Below are positions 30,755-40,487 of a stretch of 55,724 nt of DNA, piece after piece; the stretch's first letter is position 1, and every line of letters starts with the position of its first letter. The notes beneath the pieces were generated by a model. That model saw nothing but the letters and a program-made list of their open reading frames with translations, was not told the DNA's origin and made no database searches. This stretch comes from an uncultured bacterium (GTDB lineage Bacteria > Chloroflexota > Anaerolineae > J036 > Brachytrichaceae). The position numbers and the translations under genes were made by a program. The DNA lies in assembly GCA_903921365.1 (NCBI GenBank), contig CAIXPS010000033.1, positions 1-55,724 of the forward strand, read 5' to 3'.

Positions 30755-31157
30755 GGGGATGCAACGGCTTCGACGGGATGGGTCAGCCCCGGGTGGCGAG
30801 CCGAGATGCGCGACTCTCGTAAAACAGCGCACAGCACTTTAAGTGCCAAGAGCATTAACTGGAATGCAATCCCAGCCGCCGCGTAAGCGTCGCTGAGAAA
30901 GCATCCGGAGTTCAAACCTCCGGCGTCGTCCAAGGCCTCGCGTTGGTGGGACTTGGTTGCGGCGTAATAAAGCCAACGGGCGATCTCGCTGAGGTTCGTA
31001 GGCGGTTTGATCGCTGGCCGGCAGGCCAAAAACGCGAGCTAGTGTAATGATAAGTTCGTCGCTGGACGTGCATTGCGCGATACTAAAACAGCGACTACGC
31101 TCGTAGTCATTCGAGGATGGTTTGTTTCGGACCCGGGTTCAACTCCCGGCATCTCCA
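30755..31157 (+). ncRNA. ssrA: tmRNA
   Basis: The 5' end GGGGATGCAACGGCTTCG and the 3' end with T-arm CCGGG TTCAACT CCCGG (31133-31149) and CATCTCC are diagnostic; the acceptor stem pairs GGGGATG with CATCTCC. Length about 403 nt is typical. The tag frame probably resumes at GCC 30845 and stops at TAA 30884-30886, giving AKSINWNAIPAAA. The CCA end does not appear to be encoded. tmRNA with SmpB rescues stalled ribosomes and tags the nascent chain for proteolysis. Confidence 0.95.
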
Positions 31158-31192
31158 CTCATTCAGGGGAAGGGGATAGAGGTCAGGGCATA

Positions 31193-31226
31193 GGCGCAGT
31201 AGCGCAGTCGGACTCGCTACTGCGCC
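31193..31226. terminator. 12-bp inverted repeat after tmRNA, possible terminator
   Basis: GGCGCAGTAGCG (31193-31204) pairs with CGCTACTGCGCC (31215-31226) around a 10-base loop. Outer G-rich and C-rich flanks (AAGGGGATAGAGG on one side, CCCCTGTCCCCTT on the other) could extend the stem. No clear U-tract follows, so it may instead be a processing or insulating structure between tmRNA and mntH. Confidence 0.5.
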
Positions 31227-31289
31227 AGACACCTACGCCCCTGTCCCCTTCTTCGTTCAAGCACACTTCACAGTAAAGGATACATCGAT

Positions 31290-32597
31290 ATGGCACATGA
31301 AACTCCTGGAGGTCAGAGTAAACTAGGTGATTCGAACACTCTGCAGGCGGCCAATGATGTGCTGACTGGGCGGAGCAAGAAAAACCTGCTTGCTCGCCTG
31401 CTTCCATTTATGGGGCCGGCATTTATCGCCAGCGTCGCCTATATGGATCCAGGCAACTTCGCGACGAACATACAGGCAGGCGCTCAATATGGTTACATGC
31501 TGTTGTGGGTGATCGTTGCAAGCAATCTGATGGCAATGCTTCTTCAGACGCTATCGGCCAAACTGGGCATTGCGACCGCCCATAATCTCGCTGAACACTG
31601 CCGCGCCCACATGCCGCGCTGGTTCGTATGGTTTATGTGGGGTCTGATGGAAGTTGTGGCAATGTCCACAGACCTGGCGGAGTTTCTCGGCGCCGCCCTT
31701 GGATTCAACCTGCTGTTTGGAATTCCACTCTGGCTGGCGGGGATACTTACAGCCATAGCCACATTTATCATATTGGGTCTGGAGAGATATGGGTTCCGAC
31801 CGATCGAAGCGGTGATTACCGTGTTGATCAGCGTTGTGGCAATCAGCTATCTGGTTGAAACTTTCCTGGTGAAACCTGATTTGGGAACGGTGCTCTTCCA
31901 CTCCTTTGTCCCGCAATTCGCCGGGAGTGAGAGCATCGTTCTTGCCGCCGGCATCCTGGGCGCCACTGTCATGCCGCATGCGATCTTTCTACATTCAGCG
32001 CTGACACAGGACAGGATCAAGGTCAAGGAACCGGCGTTACTCAAGCGTCTTTACAGATTTGAGATTGTCGATGTGATAATTGCCATGACGCTCGCAAGTC
32101 TGATCAATATTGCCATGTTGATCATGGCTGCTGCCACGTTTTTTACGGCAGGCGCGACGAACGTGGGGACTATTGAACAGGCGCATCTGACTTTGACGCC
32201 TTTGCTTGGGCAGGCAGCGAGCGCAGTGTTTGCGATCGCTCTCCTTGCCGCCGGGCTTTCTTCAGCATCGGTAGGCACGATGGCGGGACAGGTGATCATG
32301 CAGGGATTTCTGCTTCACAAGATTCCGGTGCTTCTCCGTCGCGTTGTGACCATAGTGCCCTCTCTGGTTGTTATCGCGATGGGTCTTGACCCGACGCGCA
32401 CGCTCGTGCTCAGTCAGGTCGTGCTGAGCTTTGGCCTGCCTTTTGCCGTGATTCCCCTAGTTATTTTTACCAGCCGCCGCGACATCATGGGCGTGCTTAC
32501 GAATGGCAAAATCACCACTGTGTTAGCGTGCGGCGCATCGTTAGTGATCGTATGTCTGAATCTATACTTGTTGTTCACGATAATTACAGGTGGATGA
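31290..32597 (+). CDS. mntH: Nramp-family divalent metal transporter
   Basis: A 435-residue membrane transporter with about 11 TM helices that imports Mn2+/Fe2+ with protons. The two metal-binding signatures are present: DPGNF on TM1 (D53, N56) and VMPHAIF on TM6 (M228, H230). AAAGGA stands about 10 bases before ATG 31290. The hydrophilic N-terminus (1-33) is longer than usual. The universal stress protein gene follows after three bases, so both are one transcript, a pairing often linked with metal or oxidative stress (inference). Confidence 0.93.
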   Translation: MAHETPGGQSKLGDSNTLQAANDVLTGRSKKNLLARLLPFMGPAFIASVAYMDPGNFATNIQAGAQYGYMLLWVIVASNLMAMLLQTLSAKLGIATAHNLAEHCRAHMPRWFVWFMWGLMEVVAMSTDLAEFLGAALGFNLLFGIPLWLAGILTAIATFIILGLERYGFRPIEAVITVLISVVAISYLVETFLVKPDLGTVLFHSFVPQFAGSESIVLAAGILGATVMPHAIFLHSALTQDRIKVKEPALLKRLYRFEIVDVIIAMTLASLINIAMLIMAAATFFTAGATNVGTIEQAHLTLTPLLGQAASAVFAIALLAAGLSSASVGTMAGQVIMQGFLLHKIPVLLRRVVTIVPSLVVIAMGLDPTRTLVLSQVVLSFGLPFAVIPLVIFTSRRDIMGVLTNGKITTVLACGASLVIVCLNLYLLFTIITGG

Positions 32598-32600
32598 TAA

Positions 32601-33509
32601 ATGTTCAAGCACTTACTAGTTCCTCTGGATGGCTCAAACCTGGCTGAGGCTGCGCTGCCCTATGCAGCTTCATTCGCACAAACTCTTGGGGCAACCGTGA
32701 CGCTCATTCATGTGATTGAGCGTAATCCCCCTCAAAAGGTGCATGGCGCCACACACCTGACAGACGCCAGCGCTGCACAGATTTACCTGGACGCCATCGC
32801 TCAGCGTCTGTTTCCTCCATCAGTGAAGGTCATCTGCCATGTGCACACCAGTGAAGTCAGCGAGGTGGCGCGCAGCATTGTCGATCACGCCGGAGAACTC
32901 CAACCGGATTTAATCGTCATGTGCACGCATGGTGAAAGCGACCTGAGGCAGAGAATTTTCGGCAGTATCGCACAGCAGGTTGTATCAATCGGCAAGACAT
33001 CGCTGTTGCTCATACCCCCGCAGGATGCAGGCACATCTGCGTTGCCCGTGCTGAAGAGTATTCTTGTCCCCCTGGATGGGGACCCAGACCATGAACAGGG
33101 GATTCGGGTTGCAGTCGACGTGGCTGCCGCTTACGGTGCGAGCGTGCATATGCTGGTAGTGATCAACACCGTGGATACACTCACGGGCGAGAAGGCTGTG
33201 ACCAGCCGGATGTTGCCAGGCATGACTGCGGAACTGTTGAACATATCGGAGCAGACGGCGTCTGGCTATCTGCGTGAACAACTCGCTTTGTTCAAGTCAA
33301 CTGGACTCGTGCCAGGCATGACCGCAGAAGTTGCGCGGGGCGAACCCGCCAGAACCATCGTCGCGACGGCAAAAAGGATCAAGTCTGATCTGATTGTGCT
33401 GGGCACACACGGCAAATCAGGCATTGACGCCTTCTGGCAGGGCAGTATTGCGCCTAGGGTGTCGAATCGTTCAGATGTGCCAATGTTATTGGTGCGCCTG
33501 GGTTCCTGA
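32601..33509 (+). CDS. Tandem-domain universal stress protein
   Basis: A 302-residue protein made of two UspA domains (about 1-145 and 150-302). Each starts with the family strand (FKHLLVPLDGS; LKSILVPLDGDPD). The second ends with an ATP-binding signature GTHGKSGIDAFWQGSIA. In the first domain the equivalent CTHGESDLRQRIFGSIA is also mostly kept. Role: cytoplasmic nucleotide-binding stress protein. It follows mntH directly and the next gene begins 16 bases after its stop. Confidence 0.93.
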   Translation: MFKHLLVPLDGSNLAEAALPYAASFAQTLGATVTLIHVIERNPPQKVHGATHLTDASAAQIYLDAIAQRLFPPSVKVICHVHTSEVSEVARSIVDHAGELQPDLIVMCTHGESDLRQRIFGSIAQQVVSIGKTSLLLIPPQDAGTSALPVLKSILVPLDGDPDHEQGIRVAVDVAAAYGASVHMLVVINTVDTLTGEKAVTSRMLPGMTAELLNISEQTASGYLREQLALFKSTGLVPGMTAEVARGEPARTIVATAKRIKSDLIVLGTHGKSGIDAFWQGSIAPRVSNRSDVPMLLVRLGS

Positions 33510-33525
33510 TCTTGTATCTCGAACC

Positions 33526-34248
33526 ATGAACATACCAGCGCTGCTCATTCTTGGATTACCGCTGTTGTGTCTTGCATTCATTGTGCTGGCGGCAATAGTG
33601 CTGGCTTCCAAATCCATGGGCGAATCAAATAGAAAAAAGGAAGTGTGGCCGAAGTTTGCCGAGATGATCGGAGGCGCCCTGACGGAGGGAGCAGCGGGAC
33701 AACGCGATACCATTGCCGCGCGACTCGGCGAAGACCCCTTCTATCTTGACACATACGTCTATGGCGCAAATCACGCTGTGCTGAATTGCACACGGATGCG
33801 TGTTTTTTATCGCGCGCTCAACCCGATAGAATTAGTCGTCTGTTCGCGTGAAATGCAGGCAGAAGCACAGATAAATCCGAAGCTGCACGAGGTAGATAGC
33901 GCATTAGTTGGCTTGACGCGTGATTTTGCGGTGTTTTCCGCAGCCATCGATCAGGCATCGTTACTGCTCGGCGCTGAACAGTCTCAGTTAATAGAAGCCG
34001 CAAAACCTATTGACTTGCGCATACGGCGCCGGCAAAACTGGAAAAACCAGGGCGTTTCAAATAGCATCTACGAAGTACACCTGCAAAAGTACGGCGTAGT
34101 CACCGAATTACCTGAGCTCATGGCTATGTTCCACTTGATAAGCACATGCCTGCGGAAGCTGCATGAAGCGCGTTTGGCAGGTCGGATGGTTGATGACACC
34201 CGGACGGCCACGGACTACTTCAACACAGATGGAATTAATGCGGTGTAG
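33526..34248 (+). CDS. Single-TM protein of unknown function
   Basis: A 240-residue protein with an N-terminal TM helix (about 4-26) and a soluble cytoplasmic or periplasmic domain I do not recognise (PFYLDTYVYGANHAVLNCTRMRV, LRIRRRQNWKNQG, ELMAMFHLIS). An upstream in-frame extension to 33394 lies inside the stress-protein gene and is rejected; ATG 33526 follows that gene's stop by 16 bases. The last 34 bases overlap the convergent DUF1501 gene. Confidence 0.65.
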   Translation: MNIPALLILGLPLLCLAFIVLAAIVLASKSMGESNRKKEVWPKFAEMIGGALTEGAAGQRDTIAARLGEDPFYLDTYVYGANHAVLNCTRMRVFYRALNPIELVVCSREMQAEAQINPKLHEVDSALVGLTRDFAVFSAAIDQASLLLGAEQSQLIEAAKPIDLRIRRRQNWKNQGVSNSIYEVHLQKYGVVTELPELMAMFHLISTCLRKLHEARLAGRMVDDTRTATDYFNTDGINAV

Positions 34249-35531
34249 TTAAATGCCGGGCGCGCCTTGACGATGCCAAGCAGTGGCGCCATCGTAAATC
34301 CAGGAAAAACTGCGCCGATGTTTGGATTGCCAAGCCGACCGCTTACGATTTCGCTCAGAACCTGCCGATAATCTGTTGTGACCGCGAGGTCCACCCCTTG
34401 ATAGAGTTGCGCAGCGCTCAATCCAGGCCACGAGCCAAGCACCCTGCCACCGTTCACATTGCCGCCCAGCACGATCATCGCGCTTCCGTGGCCGTGATCG
34501 GCGCCTTGGTCCGCGTTTTCCTTAAAACGACGGCCAAATTCACTCATCGCTACCATTGTCAGGCGACTGGTGTAGTTTTGCGCGCCGGCGCCGTCGAGGT
34601 CCTGGTAAAACGCCGCCAATCCGCCGGCGAATATGGCAAGCAAATTCGAGAGATATCCGGCGGGGTTAGTGCCCTCGTATTGGTGGGTATCCCAGCCGCC
34701 AATGTCAACGGTCGCGATGCGGATGCCAAGATCAAGCTTGATCATCTGCGCGATTGTTTTGAGCGTGTCGCCGAATGGCCCAGCGGGGTAAGTCACACCG
34801 GTAGCCGGTGTGTACGCGCCGATGGCGGCGTTCTCCATAATATCCAGGGCATTGAGCGTTTCAACTGCGGCTGCGTCCAGCCAGGTGTTGCCGGTATAGA
34901 TATGGCGCAGCGCCATACGCTGGTCGTTTGTGTAACGCCAGTTGCCCTGGAATGAAAACGAGCTTGGAGTATCGACTGCAATCACTTTTGGATCCCCCAA
35001 AAGGGATGTTGGCGTCTGGACGCCGGCAGAAAGCACCGGCAGCAGCAAGGAAGCGTCAAGACCCGGCGAACTCGATAGGTGGCGAGTGAGCCACCCCGTA
35101 GGCGTGGCCCGGATGCCCGGCGTGCCTGTCTCAATGTATTCCATGGCGTCGAAGTGGCTGCGGGTATCATCCTGCAGTCCCGTGGCGAGCACGACATTCA
35201 TTTTCCCGGCCTGATAGAGATTTTGAAGTGGAGCAAGCGCCGGGTGGATTCCGAACTGGCTGTTTAACTGAATCGCTGCGCCTGTGCCACTCACAGGGAC
35301 TTTGATTGTGGGTCGCGCAGCCTCATAGTAACTGCGGTCGGCGCCTGCCAGCGGCGGAAATATACTCAAGACATCCCAGCCTCCCCGAATAAAGACAACG
35401 ATCAGTATTTCATCGTTGGCAACCCCGGCGGGTGAAGCAAGCGCGATATTGGTCAGCCGCGCCCCCGCCATTGCGGCTATCGCTGCGGAACAGCCGCCAA
35501 GAAAACCTCGACGAGTGAGAGTAATTGGCAT
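34215..35531 (-). CDS. DUF1501-family exported protein
   Basis: A 438-residue DUF1501 protein with a twin-arginine signal (LTRRGFLGGCSAAIAAMAGA, about 5-32). The sulfatase/phosphatase-like DUF1501 domain shows VVFIRGGWDVLS, FGIHPALAPL, TVDIGGWDTHQ and MSEFGRRFKENADQGADHGHGSA, where His/Asp residues suggest a metal centre. DUF1501 and DUF1800 genes are routinely adjacent, and both are thought to be exported folded by Tat. Biological function is not established. It follows the DUF1800 gene on the same strand after 37 bases. Confidence 0.9.
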   Translation of the reverse strand: MPITLTRRGFLGGCSAAIAAMAGARLTNIALASPAGVANDEILIVVFIRGGWDVLSIFPPLAGADRSYYEAARPTIKVPVSGTGAAIQLNSQFGIHPALAPLQNLYQAGKMNVVLATGLQDDTRSHFDAMEYIETGTPGIRATPTGWLTRHLSSSPGLDASLLLPVLSAGVQTPTSLLGDPKVIAVDTPSSFSFQGNWRYTNDQRMALRHIYTGNTWLDAAAVETLNALDIMENAAIGAYTPATGVTYPAGPFGDTLKTIAQMIKLDLGIRIATVDIGGWDTHQYEGTNPAGYLSNLLAIFAGGLAAFYQDLDGAGAQNYTSRLTMVAMSEFGRRFKENADQGADHGHGSAMIVLGGNVNGGRVLGSWPGLSAAQLYQGVDLAVTTDYRQVLSEIVSGRLGNPNIGAVFPGFTMAPLLGIVKARPAFNYTALIPSVLK

Positions 35532-35568
35532 TTTTAGGAAACCCTGAAGAACTTCGGGCAGTGGCGAG

Positions 35569-37296
35569 TTAGCGCCATTGGAAATCCGGGCACATCATGA
35601 TCAACTCAACCATGCGTGGAACAAGATCGGTAGTTTCTGCGGCCGTCATCTTGAAACCCGAGTTGCGCCCCTGGGAAATAAAGTCGACGATGGCGTCGCG
35701 ACTTGAGGCTGGATACATCGGTCGCCCCAGGATTCGCTGGATCCAGAAGTCTGCAATGGCTGCAGGAGTCTGCGCAACTGTTGGTGTCTGACTCACCATG
35801 TCAACTGACCATGTGACGCCGTTCGCGCTGATGCGTCCGCCAAGCAGTGTATTGCACAACCCCCACCGGTTCAAGAGCGACATTGTGCCTAACCAGGCTT
35901 CTCTTACGTCAGGATATCCATTCGGTGTCCTGCAGCCGAAGAAGGGCTGTCCCATCCGGTCGAATGTCCAGAAGAAGGCATCAGAGATGGTTGTAAAGTC
36001 AACGCCAGTGGCGCGCAATATACCCATCGAAACCTCTAGCGGCGTCTTTACTTTCTGGGCCCAGGTCGTCATGAATTCATTGGAGAGTATGATCGCGCGG
36101 ACGACTTGCTTTAGCTGATCCGGCGCGTCTTTCTGAGCGGTAAACACGGCCGCAGCCGCATCAACGATGCTTTGTGGCGGATTGTCACTGATTAAGCGGC
36201 GGCACAGTTTGCGCGCGATATATCTGCCAGTGCCTGGATGAGCCGCGATCAGATCGTATACGTCGCGCCCGTCTTTCAGCGCCGCCTGGTTGGCGGGGAT
36301 AGGGTGTCCGAGCACCGTCTTTGCAGCCGCGTCATGCCATGCCGGGTAATAGAGAAACGTGCCGTCGTTTACAACACCGGATTGTGTGCTGCTGTCATTG
36401 ACGCGCCAACCGGTGAAGCATTTCGCAACCGCGAAGACATCTTCATCGACGTATCCGATAGGGCGCCCTGTGGCGTCGAGTGGAACAGAGCTGGCGGGAA
36501 CTGTCCCAAGGTAGTTTTCTGCGCCAAGACCATGGAGCTCGAGTAACTCACGCGCATAGTTTTCATTAGGGCCAGTGGCTCTGTTGGTATAGTTATTCAG
36601 ATAAAAAAGCATCGCCGGGCTCGCGCCGACTGCTTCGAGCATTTGCCGGAAATTGCCGAGGACGTTGGCGCGGATCACCTCGTGGTCGTAATAGGCAAAG
36701 GTCGCGCTGGCATAATCGTAATCCCACCCGAAAACGTTAAAATGGTTATGCCAGAAGTTAGTCAATACCTCAAAAAGCTGCTTTTTGCTGAATACAGCCC
36801 GCAATATTGTGGCCGTTCGGACTGCCGTGACAGGCGGCAATCGCAAGTTATAGTTGGCAATGCCGCTGACAGTGATGTTGACGTAGTAGTCGTTCCAAAG
36901 CTGCGCTAGTGTTTTGGTTAACGGCGTCAAATTCGCAGAATTAAGTCTGGCGTCAAATACGCTGTCATCAATCGCACTTGGATTCAGTTGCTGATCGACA
37001 TACGCCTGCAACTGAATCGCCGGCGAGGCGCCTGGCAATGCGTTGAAGGCATCAATGTCGCCGGGGCGCGCGCCGTAGGCTAGACGGTTCAAGGCAATGA
37101 CGCTCAGCGGCGGCAATGGTGGGAGATCACTCGGGCTATTTTGTTGCGTCTGTTTTTGGGGCGCGGTGTCTGGGGCAGGGAAGTTTTCCGGGGTAGCGAG
37201 TCGAATCAGTGGCTCAGCGAGGGCGGCGCCTGCGATGAGTCCTCCAACAAGAAGAGCATCCCGGCGGGATAAGTCCGGTTTCGGTTTTTTAGACAA
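35569..37296 (-). CDS. DUF1800-family exported protein
   Basis: A 575-residue DUF1800 protein. It has a Tat-like N-terminus ([17 protein letters not shown]) and typical blocks: [61 protein letters not shown] and [12 protein letters not shown]. Domain function is unknown; it is the constant partner of DUF1501. The likely start is TTG 37296, placed after GAGGTGACG, which is also the end of carA: the last codons of carA contain the ribosome-binding site and the genes overlap by 8 bases. Confidence 0.9.
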   Translation of the reverse strand: MSKKPKPDLSRRDALLVGGLIAGAALAEPLIRLATPENFPAPDTAPQKQTQQNSPSDLPPLPPLSVIALNRLAYGARPGDIDAFNALPGASPAIQLQAYVDQQLNPSAIDDSVFDARLNSANLTPLTKTLAQLWNDYYVNITVSGIANYNLRLPPVTAVRTATILRAVFSKKQLFEVLTNFWHNHFNVFGWDYDYASATFAYYDHEVIRANVLGNFRQMLEAVGASPAMLFYLNNYTNRATGPNENYARELLELHGLGAENYLGTVPASSVPLDATGRPIGYVDEDVFAVAKCFTGWRVNDSSTQSGVVNDGTFLYYPAWHDAAAKTVLGHPIPANQAALKDGRDVYDLIAAHPGTGRYIARKLCRRLISDNPPQSIVDAAAAVFTAQKDAPDQLKQVVRAIILSNEFMTTWAQKVKTPLEVSMGILRATGVDFTTISDAFFWTFDRMGQPFFGCRTPNGYPDVREAWLGTMSLLNRWGLCNTLLGGRISANGVTWSVDMVSQTPTVAQTPAAIADFWIQRILGRPMYPASSRDAIVDFISQGRNSGFKMTAAETTDLVPRMVELIMMCPDFQWR

Positions 37297-38461
37297 ACGT
37301 CACCTCATTTGAATTGACCGACGCACCGATGAGACGCATGAACTCATCAAAGAGATAGATGGCATCGTGCGGCCCCGGCGAGGCTTCGGGATGGTACTGC
37401 ACACCGAATGCGCGCAGGCTTTTCGATCGCAAGCCCTCTACGCACCCGTCGTTCAGGTTGACGTGCGTTACCTCAACCAGGGACGGCAGGCTATTAGCGA
37501 CTACGGCAAAACCATGGTTATGGCTACTGATTTCAATCGCCGCAGTGTCAGTAAATGAGACGGGCTGATTGCCGCCGCGGTGGCCAAATTTCATCTTGTA
37601 TGTGCTGCCACCGAGTGCCAGCCCAAGTATCTGGTGACCAAGACAAATCCCAAAGATGGGCACTTTACCCAGCATCTCGCGTACGGCATTAATTGCGTAG
37701 GTGCACGTGGCAGGATCGCCGGGACCGTTTGACAGGAACACGCCGTCTGGTTTTAGCGCAAACACCTCAGCGGCTGTGGTCGTGGCCGGAACTATGGTAA
37801 TCGCACAACCGCGCGATGCCAAAAGGCGCAGGATATTGCGCTTGATGCCAAAGTCGTACGCCACGATATGCGGAGTATCTGCGGCAGTATAGTCCCTGGC
37901 CTGTGCGGCGCGGTCGGTTGGGTACCATTCGGCGACGGCGCTCTCCGTCCAGCGATACGGTTTATCGCACGTGACCTCGCGCGCAAGATCAGCGCCATTC
38001 ATGTCCCTGCTGGCTCTGGCAAGCGCGATTAGCCGTTGGGGGTCCGGGTCGATGGAGGAAAGCGCCGAACGCATTGCGCCAACTGTGCGAATGTGTCTGA
38101 CCAGCGCCCGTGTGCTGACCCCCGTGATTCCGGCGACGCCCTGTGACTGCAGGTATTCGTCAAGGGTGAGTTCTGCGCGATAGTTGCTGACGATTGGGCT
38201 GCTTTCGCGAACTGCAAATCCGGCGACCCAGATGCGGCTCGATTCGGCATCGAGCGCATTGATTCCGACGTTGCCAACATGCGGCACAGTCATCACCACG
38301 ATTTGACCATAGTAAGAGGGATCGGTGAGAATCTCCTGGTAACCGGTCATTGAGGTGTTGAATACGACCTCGCCAGTCGTTTCACCGGCTGCGCCAAATG
38401 CGAGTCCGGGCCAGGTTGTCCCATCCTCAAGCGCAAGTAGTGCTGTTTTTGGTTGCTTCAT
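37289..38461 (-). CDS. carA: Carbamoyl-phosphate synthase small subunit
   Basis: A 390-residue glutamine amidotransferase subunit for carbamoyl-phosphate (arginine and pyrimidine synthesis). The N-terminal CarA domain ([31 protein letters not shown]) is followed by the class I amidotransferase domain with nucleophile cysteine in [11 protein letters not shown] and His/Glu in [11 protein letters not shown]. carB is not in the window; instead carA is followed by the overlapping DUF1800 gene, an unusual arrangement. Repeat copy 8 stands just before the start, with AAAGGA 12 bases ahead of ATG 38461. Confidence 0.96.
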   Translation of the reverse strand: MKQPKTALLALEDGTTWPGLAFGAAGETTGEVVFNTSMTGYQEILTDPSYYGQIVVMTVPHVGNVGINALDAESSRIWVAGFAVRESSPIVSNYRAELTLDEYLQSQGVAGITGVSTRALVRHIRTVGAMRSALSSIDPDPQRLIALARASRDMNGADLAREVTCDKPYRWTESAVAEWYPTDRAAQARDYTAADTPHIVAYDFGIKRNILRLLASRGCAITIVPATTTAAEVFALKPDGVFLSNGPGDPATCTYAINAVREMLGKVPIFGICLGHQILGLALGGSTYKMKFGHRGGNQPVSFTDTAAIEISSHNHGFAVVANSLPSLVEVTHVNLNDGCVEGLRSKSLRAFGVQYHPEASPGPHDAIYLFDEFMRLIGASVNSNEVTFV

Positions 38462-38466
38462 GATCG

Positions 38467-38486
38467 CCTTGGATCCTTTAGGGTTT
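38467..38486 (+). repeat. Intergenic 20-bp repeat, copy 8, before carA
   Basis: CCTTGGATCCTTTAGGGTTT. On the carA strand it reads AAACCCTAAAGGATCCAAGG, placing AAAGGA 12 bases before the carA ATG. Confidence 0.8.
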
Positions 38487-38507
38487 CACCGTGCTCATGT
38501 TACACGA

Positions 38508-38542
38508 GAAAAAACGTGAACAGAACTGTTCACGTTTTTCTC
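38508..38542 (-). terminator. Intrinsic terminator after the PPIase/DsbA lipoprotein gene
   Basis: AAAAACGTGAACAG (38510-38523) and CTGTTCACGTTTTT (38526-38539) form a perfect 14-bp inverted repeat. On the minus strand it ends in TTTTTTCTCG. It separates the lipoprotein gene from carA. Confidence 0.85.
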
Positions 38543-38583
38543 TCTTATTGTTGAGGCCAGAACTGGCTATTTACTCTGTCGGG

Positions 38584-40407
38584 TTATTTCTTCGCAACTG
38601 TTACGCTGACGATCTTGTCGCCCTGAGTGGTGGCGTCGGTGGCTTGCAGTGTCTTCACGATATCAAGCCCGCTGGTGACATGCCCGATCACTGAATACTG
38701 TGAATCAAGCTGCTGGGTCGGGCTGTAGGTGATGAATATCTGCGACGTATTTGTGCGGCCATCGTGGAGAAGCGCCACAACGCCGGCGGCGTTAAAGGCG
38801 CCCGCAACGGAGGGTTCAATGCTGCATGAGTAGCCAGGATTGCCGGCCGAGGTCGGGTCAGCAAACAGCACCAGACCGATGTCCTGGACGTTTTGCGCAG
38901 TTGGCGCATTGCTGAAGTATCCCTTCTGCGCCAGGAAAATGATGGAGTTCACGTTTACAGGCGCGAGTTTCGGATCCAGCTCGACCTGCACATCACCCTT
39001 GCTGGTTTTGATCGAGAGTATATACGTGGAGTTTGCATCCGCCACCTGATCCGGTTTGTCCAGGTTCAACTGGGTTGCGCCAGCAACTGGCGCCGGAATC
39101 TGCTTAGCGAAAGCGCGCACCTGATCCGCGATATTTGGCTGTGTGAATGCGCTGGGGTTGATCTGCCGGCCATTGAGGAACATCGATGGCGTTTCGCTCA
39201 ACTGGAGTGAATCGGCGGACGTAACATCCTTCTTGACGCGCGCAATGACCGCGTCACTGGTCAGGTCGGTTCCGAACTTCGCGACGTTCAACCCAATCCC
39301 CTGGGCGTACGTCTTGAGTGTGGCCACTATATCAGTGACGGGAATGCTGCTCCAGTCCGCTTGTTTCTCGTACAGCGCGTCGTGCATTTCCCAGAACTTA
39401 TTCTGAAGACCTGCGGCCTCGAGAGCTTGTGCGGTGATTTGCGCTTTGTCGTGGATACTCGTCAAAGGTAGCTGGCGGAAAACGAATCGCACGGTGTCGC
39501 TGATCAGGTTGAGGGTTGCTTTCAATGCCGGGTGGATCTGACCACAAGCCGGACATTCCATATCGCCATATTCAACAATCGTTACCGGCGCATCTGCCTT
39601 GCCGAAGATATGATCGTCCTTCTGTATGTTTAACACAAAGGGCTGACATGTGGCTGGCGGCGCCGCAACTGCTGTGGGGGCGACCGCGGTTGCGACGGTC
39701 GCCGCAGAACCGTCGGATACGACGACATCAATCCGCTGGATAACGTCGCCGATCGCAATCTTTCTCACAATATCAAGGCCGCTGATTGTTTTGCCAAAGA
39801 CCGTGTATTGAGTATCAAGGCTGGTTTGCGCGCCGATAGTTATGTAGAACTGGCTGCCACTGCTGGGCGTGGTCTCGGCGGGCCCGCCCTGGCGGGCCAT
39901 AGCGATTGCGCCATCCACATGCAGCAACTTGATTTCAGGAGGCAGGTTGTAACCTGGGCCGCCGGTGCCATTGCCCGAAGGGTCGCCACCCTGTATCACA
40001 AAGTTGGGCTCCACGCGGTGGAATGTCAGGCCGTCATAAAAGCCATTTTGCGCAAGATAGATAAAGTTGTTGACTGTCTGGGGCGCCGCTGATGGGTCTA
40101 ACTCAACCTGGATGTCACCCTTGGCAGTGCGTATGGTGGCGATGTATTTCTTCGACACATCAATGGTAACTTTTGGCGGCGTCTTGCTGATGCTGCTGCG
40201 CTGCTGAGCAGGCATCTGCGCAAATGGGCGGTCGCCCGCGCTCTGTGCAGCCGGCGCGTTAGTTGCAGCCGGTGAAGCTGTTGCGACTGTTTCCTTTGCA
40301 GGGGTGGCCTGCAAGGGTGTCACTGTTGGCAGGTTGGCTGGTTGTGCGCCACATGCAGACAAAAACAAAGCTGCTGTTACGAGCACAGCAGCCCATTGAA
40401 TTTTCAT
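38584..40407 (-). CDS. Lipoprotein with cyclophilin, DsbA-like and second cyclophilin domains
   Basis: A 607-residue exported lipoprotein: signal with lipobox LSAC (lipidated C19), a Thr/Pro/Ala linker, a cyclophilin PPIase domain (about 86-232; FHRVEPNFVIQGGDP keeps catalytic R131, F136, Q139), a DsbA/thioredoxin-like domain (about 256-440; EYGDMECPACGQ with C285-C288) and a second, degenerate cyclophilin (about 464-605) lacking the FHR and QGG residues. It appears to combine proline isomerisation and disulfide chemistry outside the membrane, a folding factor in one chain. GGAGGATAGA precedes ATG 40407. It ends at a strong terminator and is divergent from the LysM-PA14 gene across a tandem repeat. 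Confidence 0.88.
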   Translation of the reverse strand: MKIQWAAVLVTAALFLSACGAQPANLPTVTPLQATPAKETVATASPAATNAPAAQSAGDRPFAQMPAQQRSSISKTPPKVTIDVSKKYIATIRTAKGDIQVELDPSAAPQTVNNFIYLAQNGFYDGLTFHRVEPNFVIQGGDPSGNGTGGPGYNLPPEIKLLHVDGAIAMARQGGPAETTPSSGSQFYITIGAQTSLDTQYTVFGKTISGLDIVRKIAIGDVIQRIDVVVSDGSAATVATAVAPTAVAAPPATCQPFVLNIQKDDHIFGKADAPVTIVEYGDMECPACGQIHPALKATLNLISDTVRFVFRQLPLTSIHDKAQITAQALEAAGLQNKFWEMHDALYEKQADWSSIPVTDIVATLKTYAQGIGLNVAKFGTDLTSDAVIARVKKDVTSADSLQLSETPSMFLNGRQINPSAFTQPNIADQVRAFAKQIPAPVAGATQLNLDKPDQVADANSTYILSIKTSKGDVQVELDPKLAPVNVNSIIFLAQKGYFSNAPTAQNVQDIGLVLFADPTSAGNPGYSCSIEPSVAGAFNAAGVVALLHDGRTNTSQIFITYSPTQQLDSQYSVIGHVTSGLDIVKTLQATDATTQGDKIVSVTVAKK

Positions 40408-40487
40408 TCTATCCTCCGGACGATTTTAAATAACAATAACCAGAATTGGTTATGCAAGAAGGGCGAATTATAAACCTTCTGACTTTA

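Noticed and set aside
6747-31000. Insertion sequences or transposon remnants
   Set aside because: Despite the many repeats no transposase, integrase or terminal inverted repeats with target duplications were found in the window.
31196-31230. A tRNA gene after tmRNA
   Set aside because: The sequence forms a plain long inverted repeat without cloverleaf arms or an acceptor stem.
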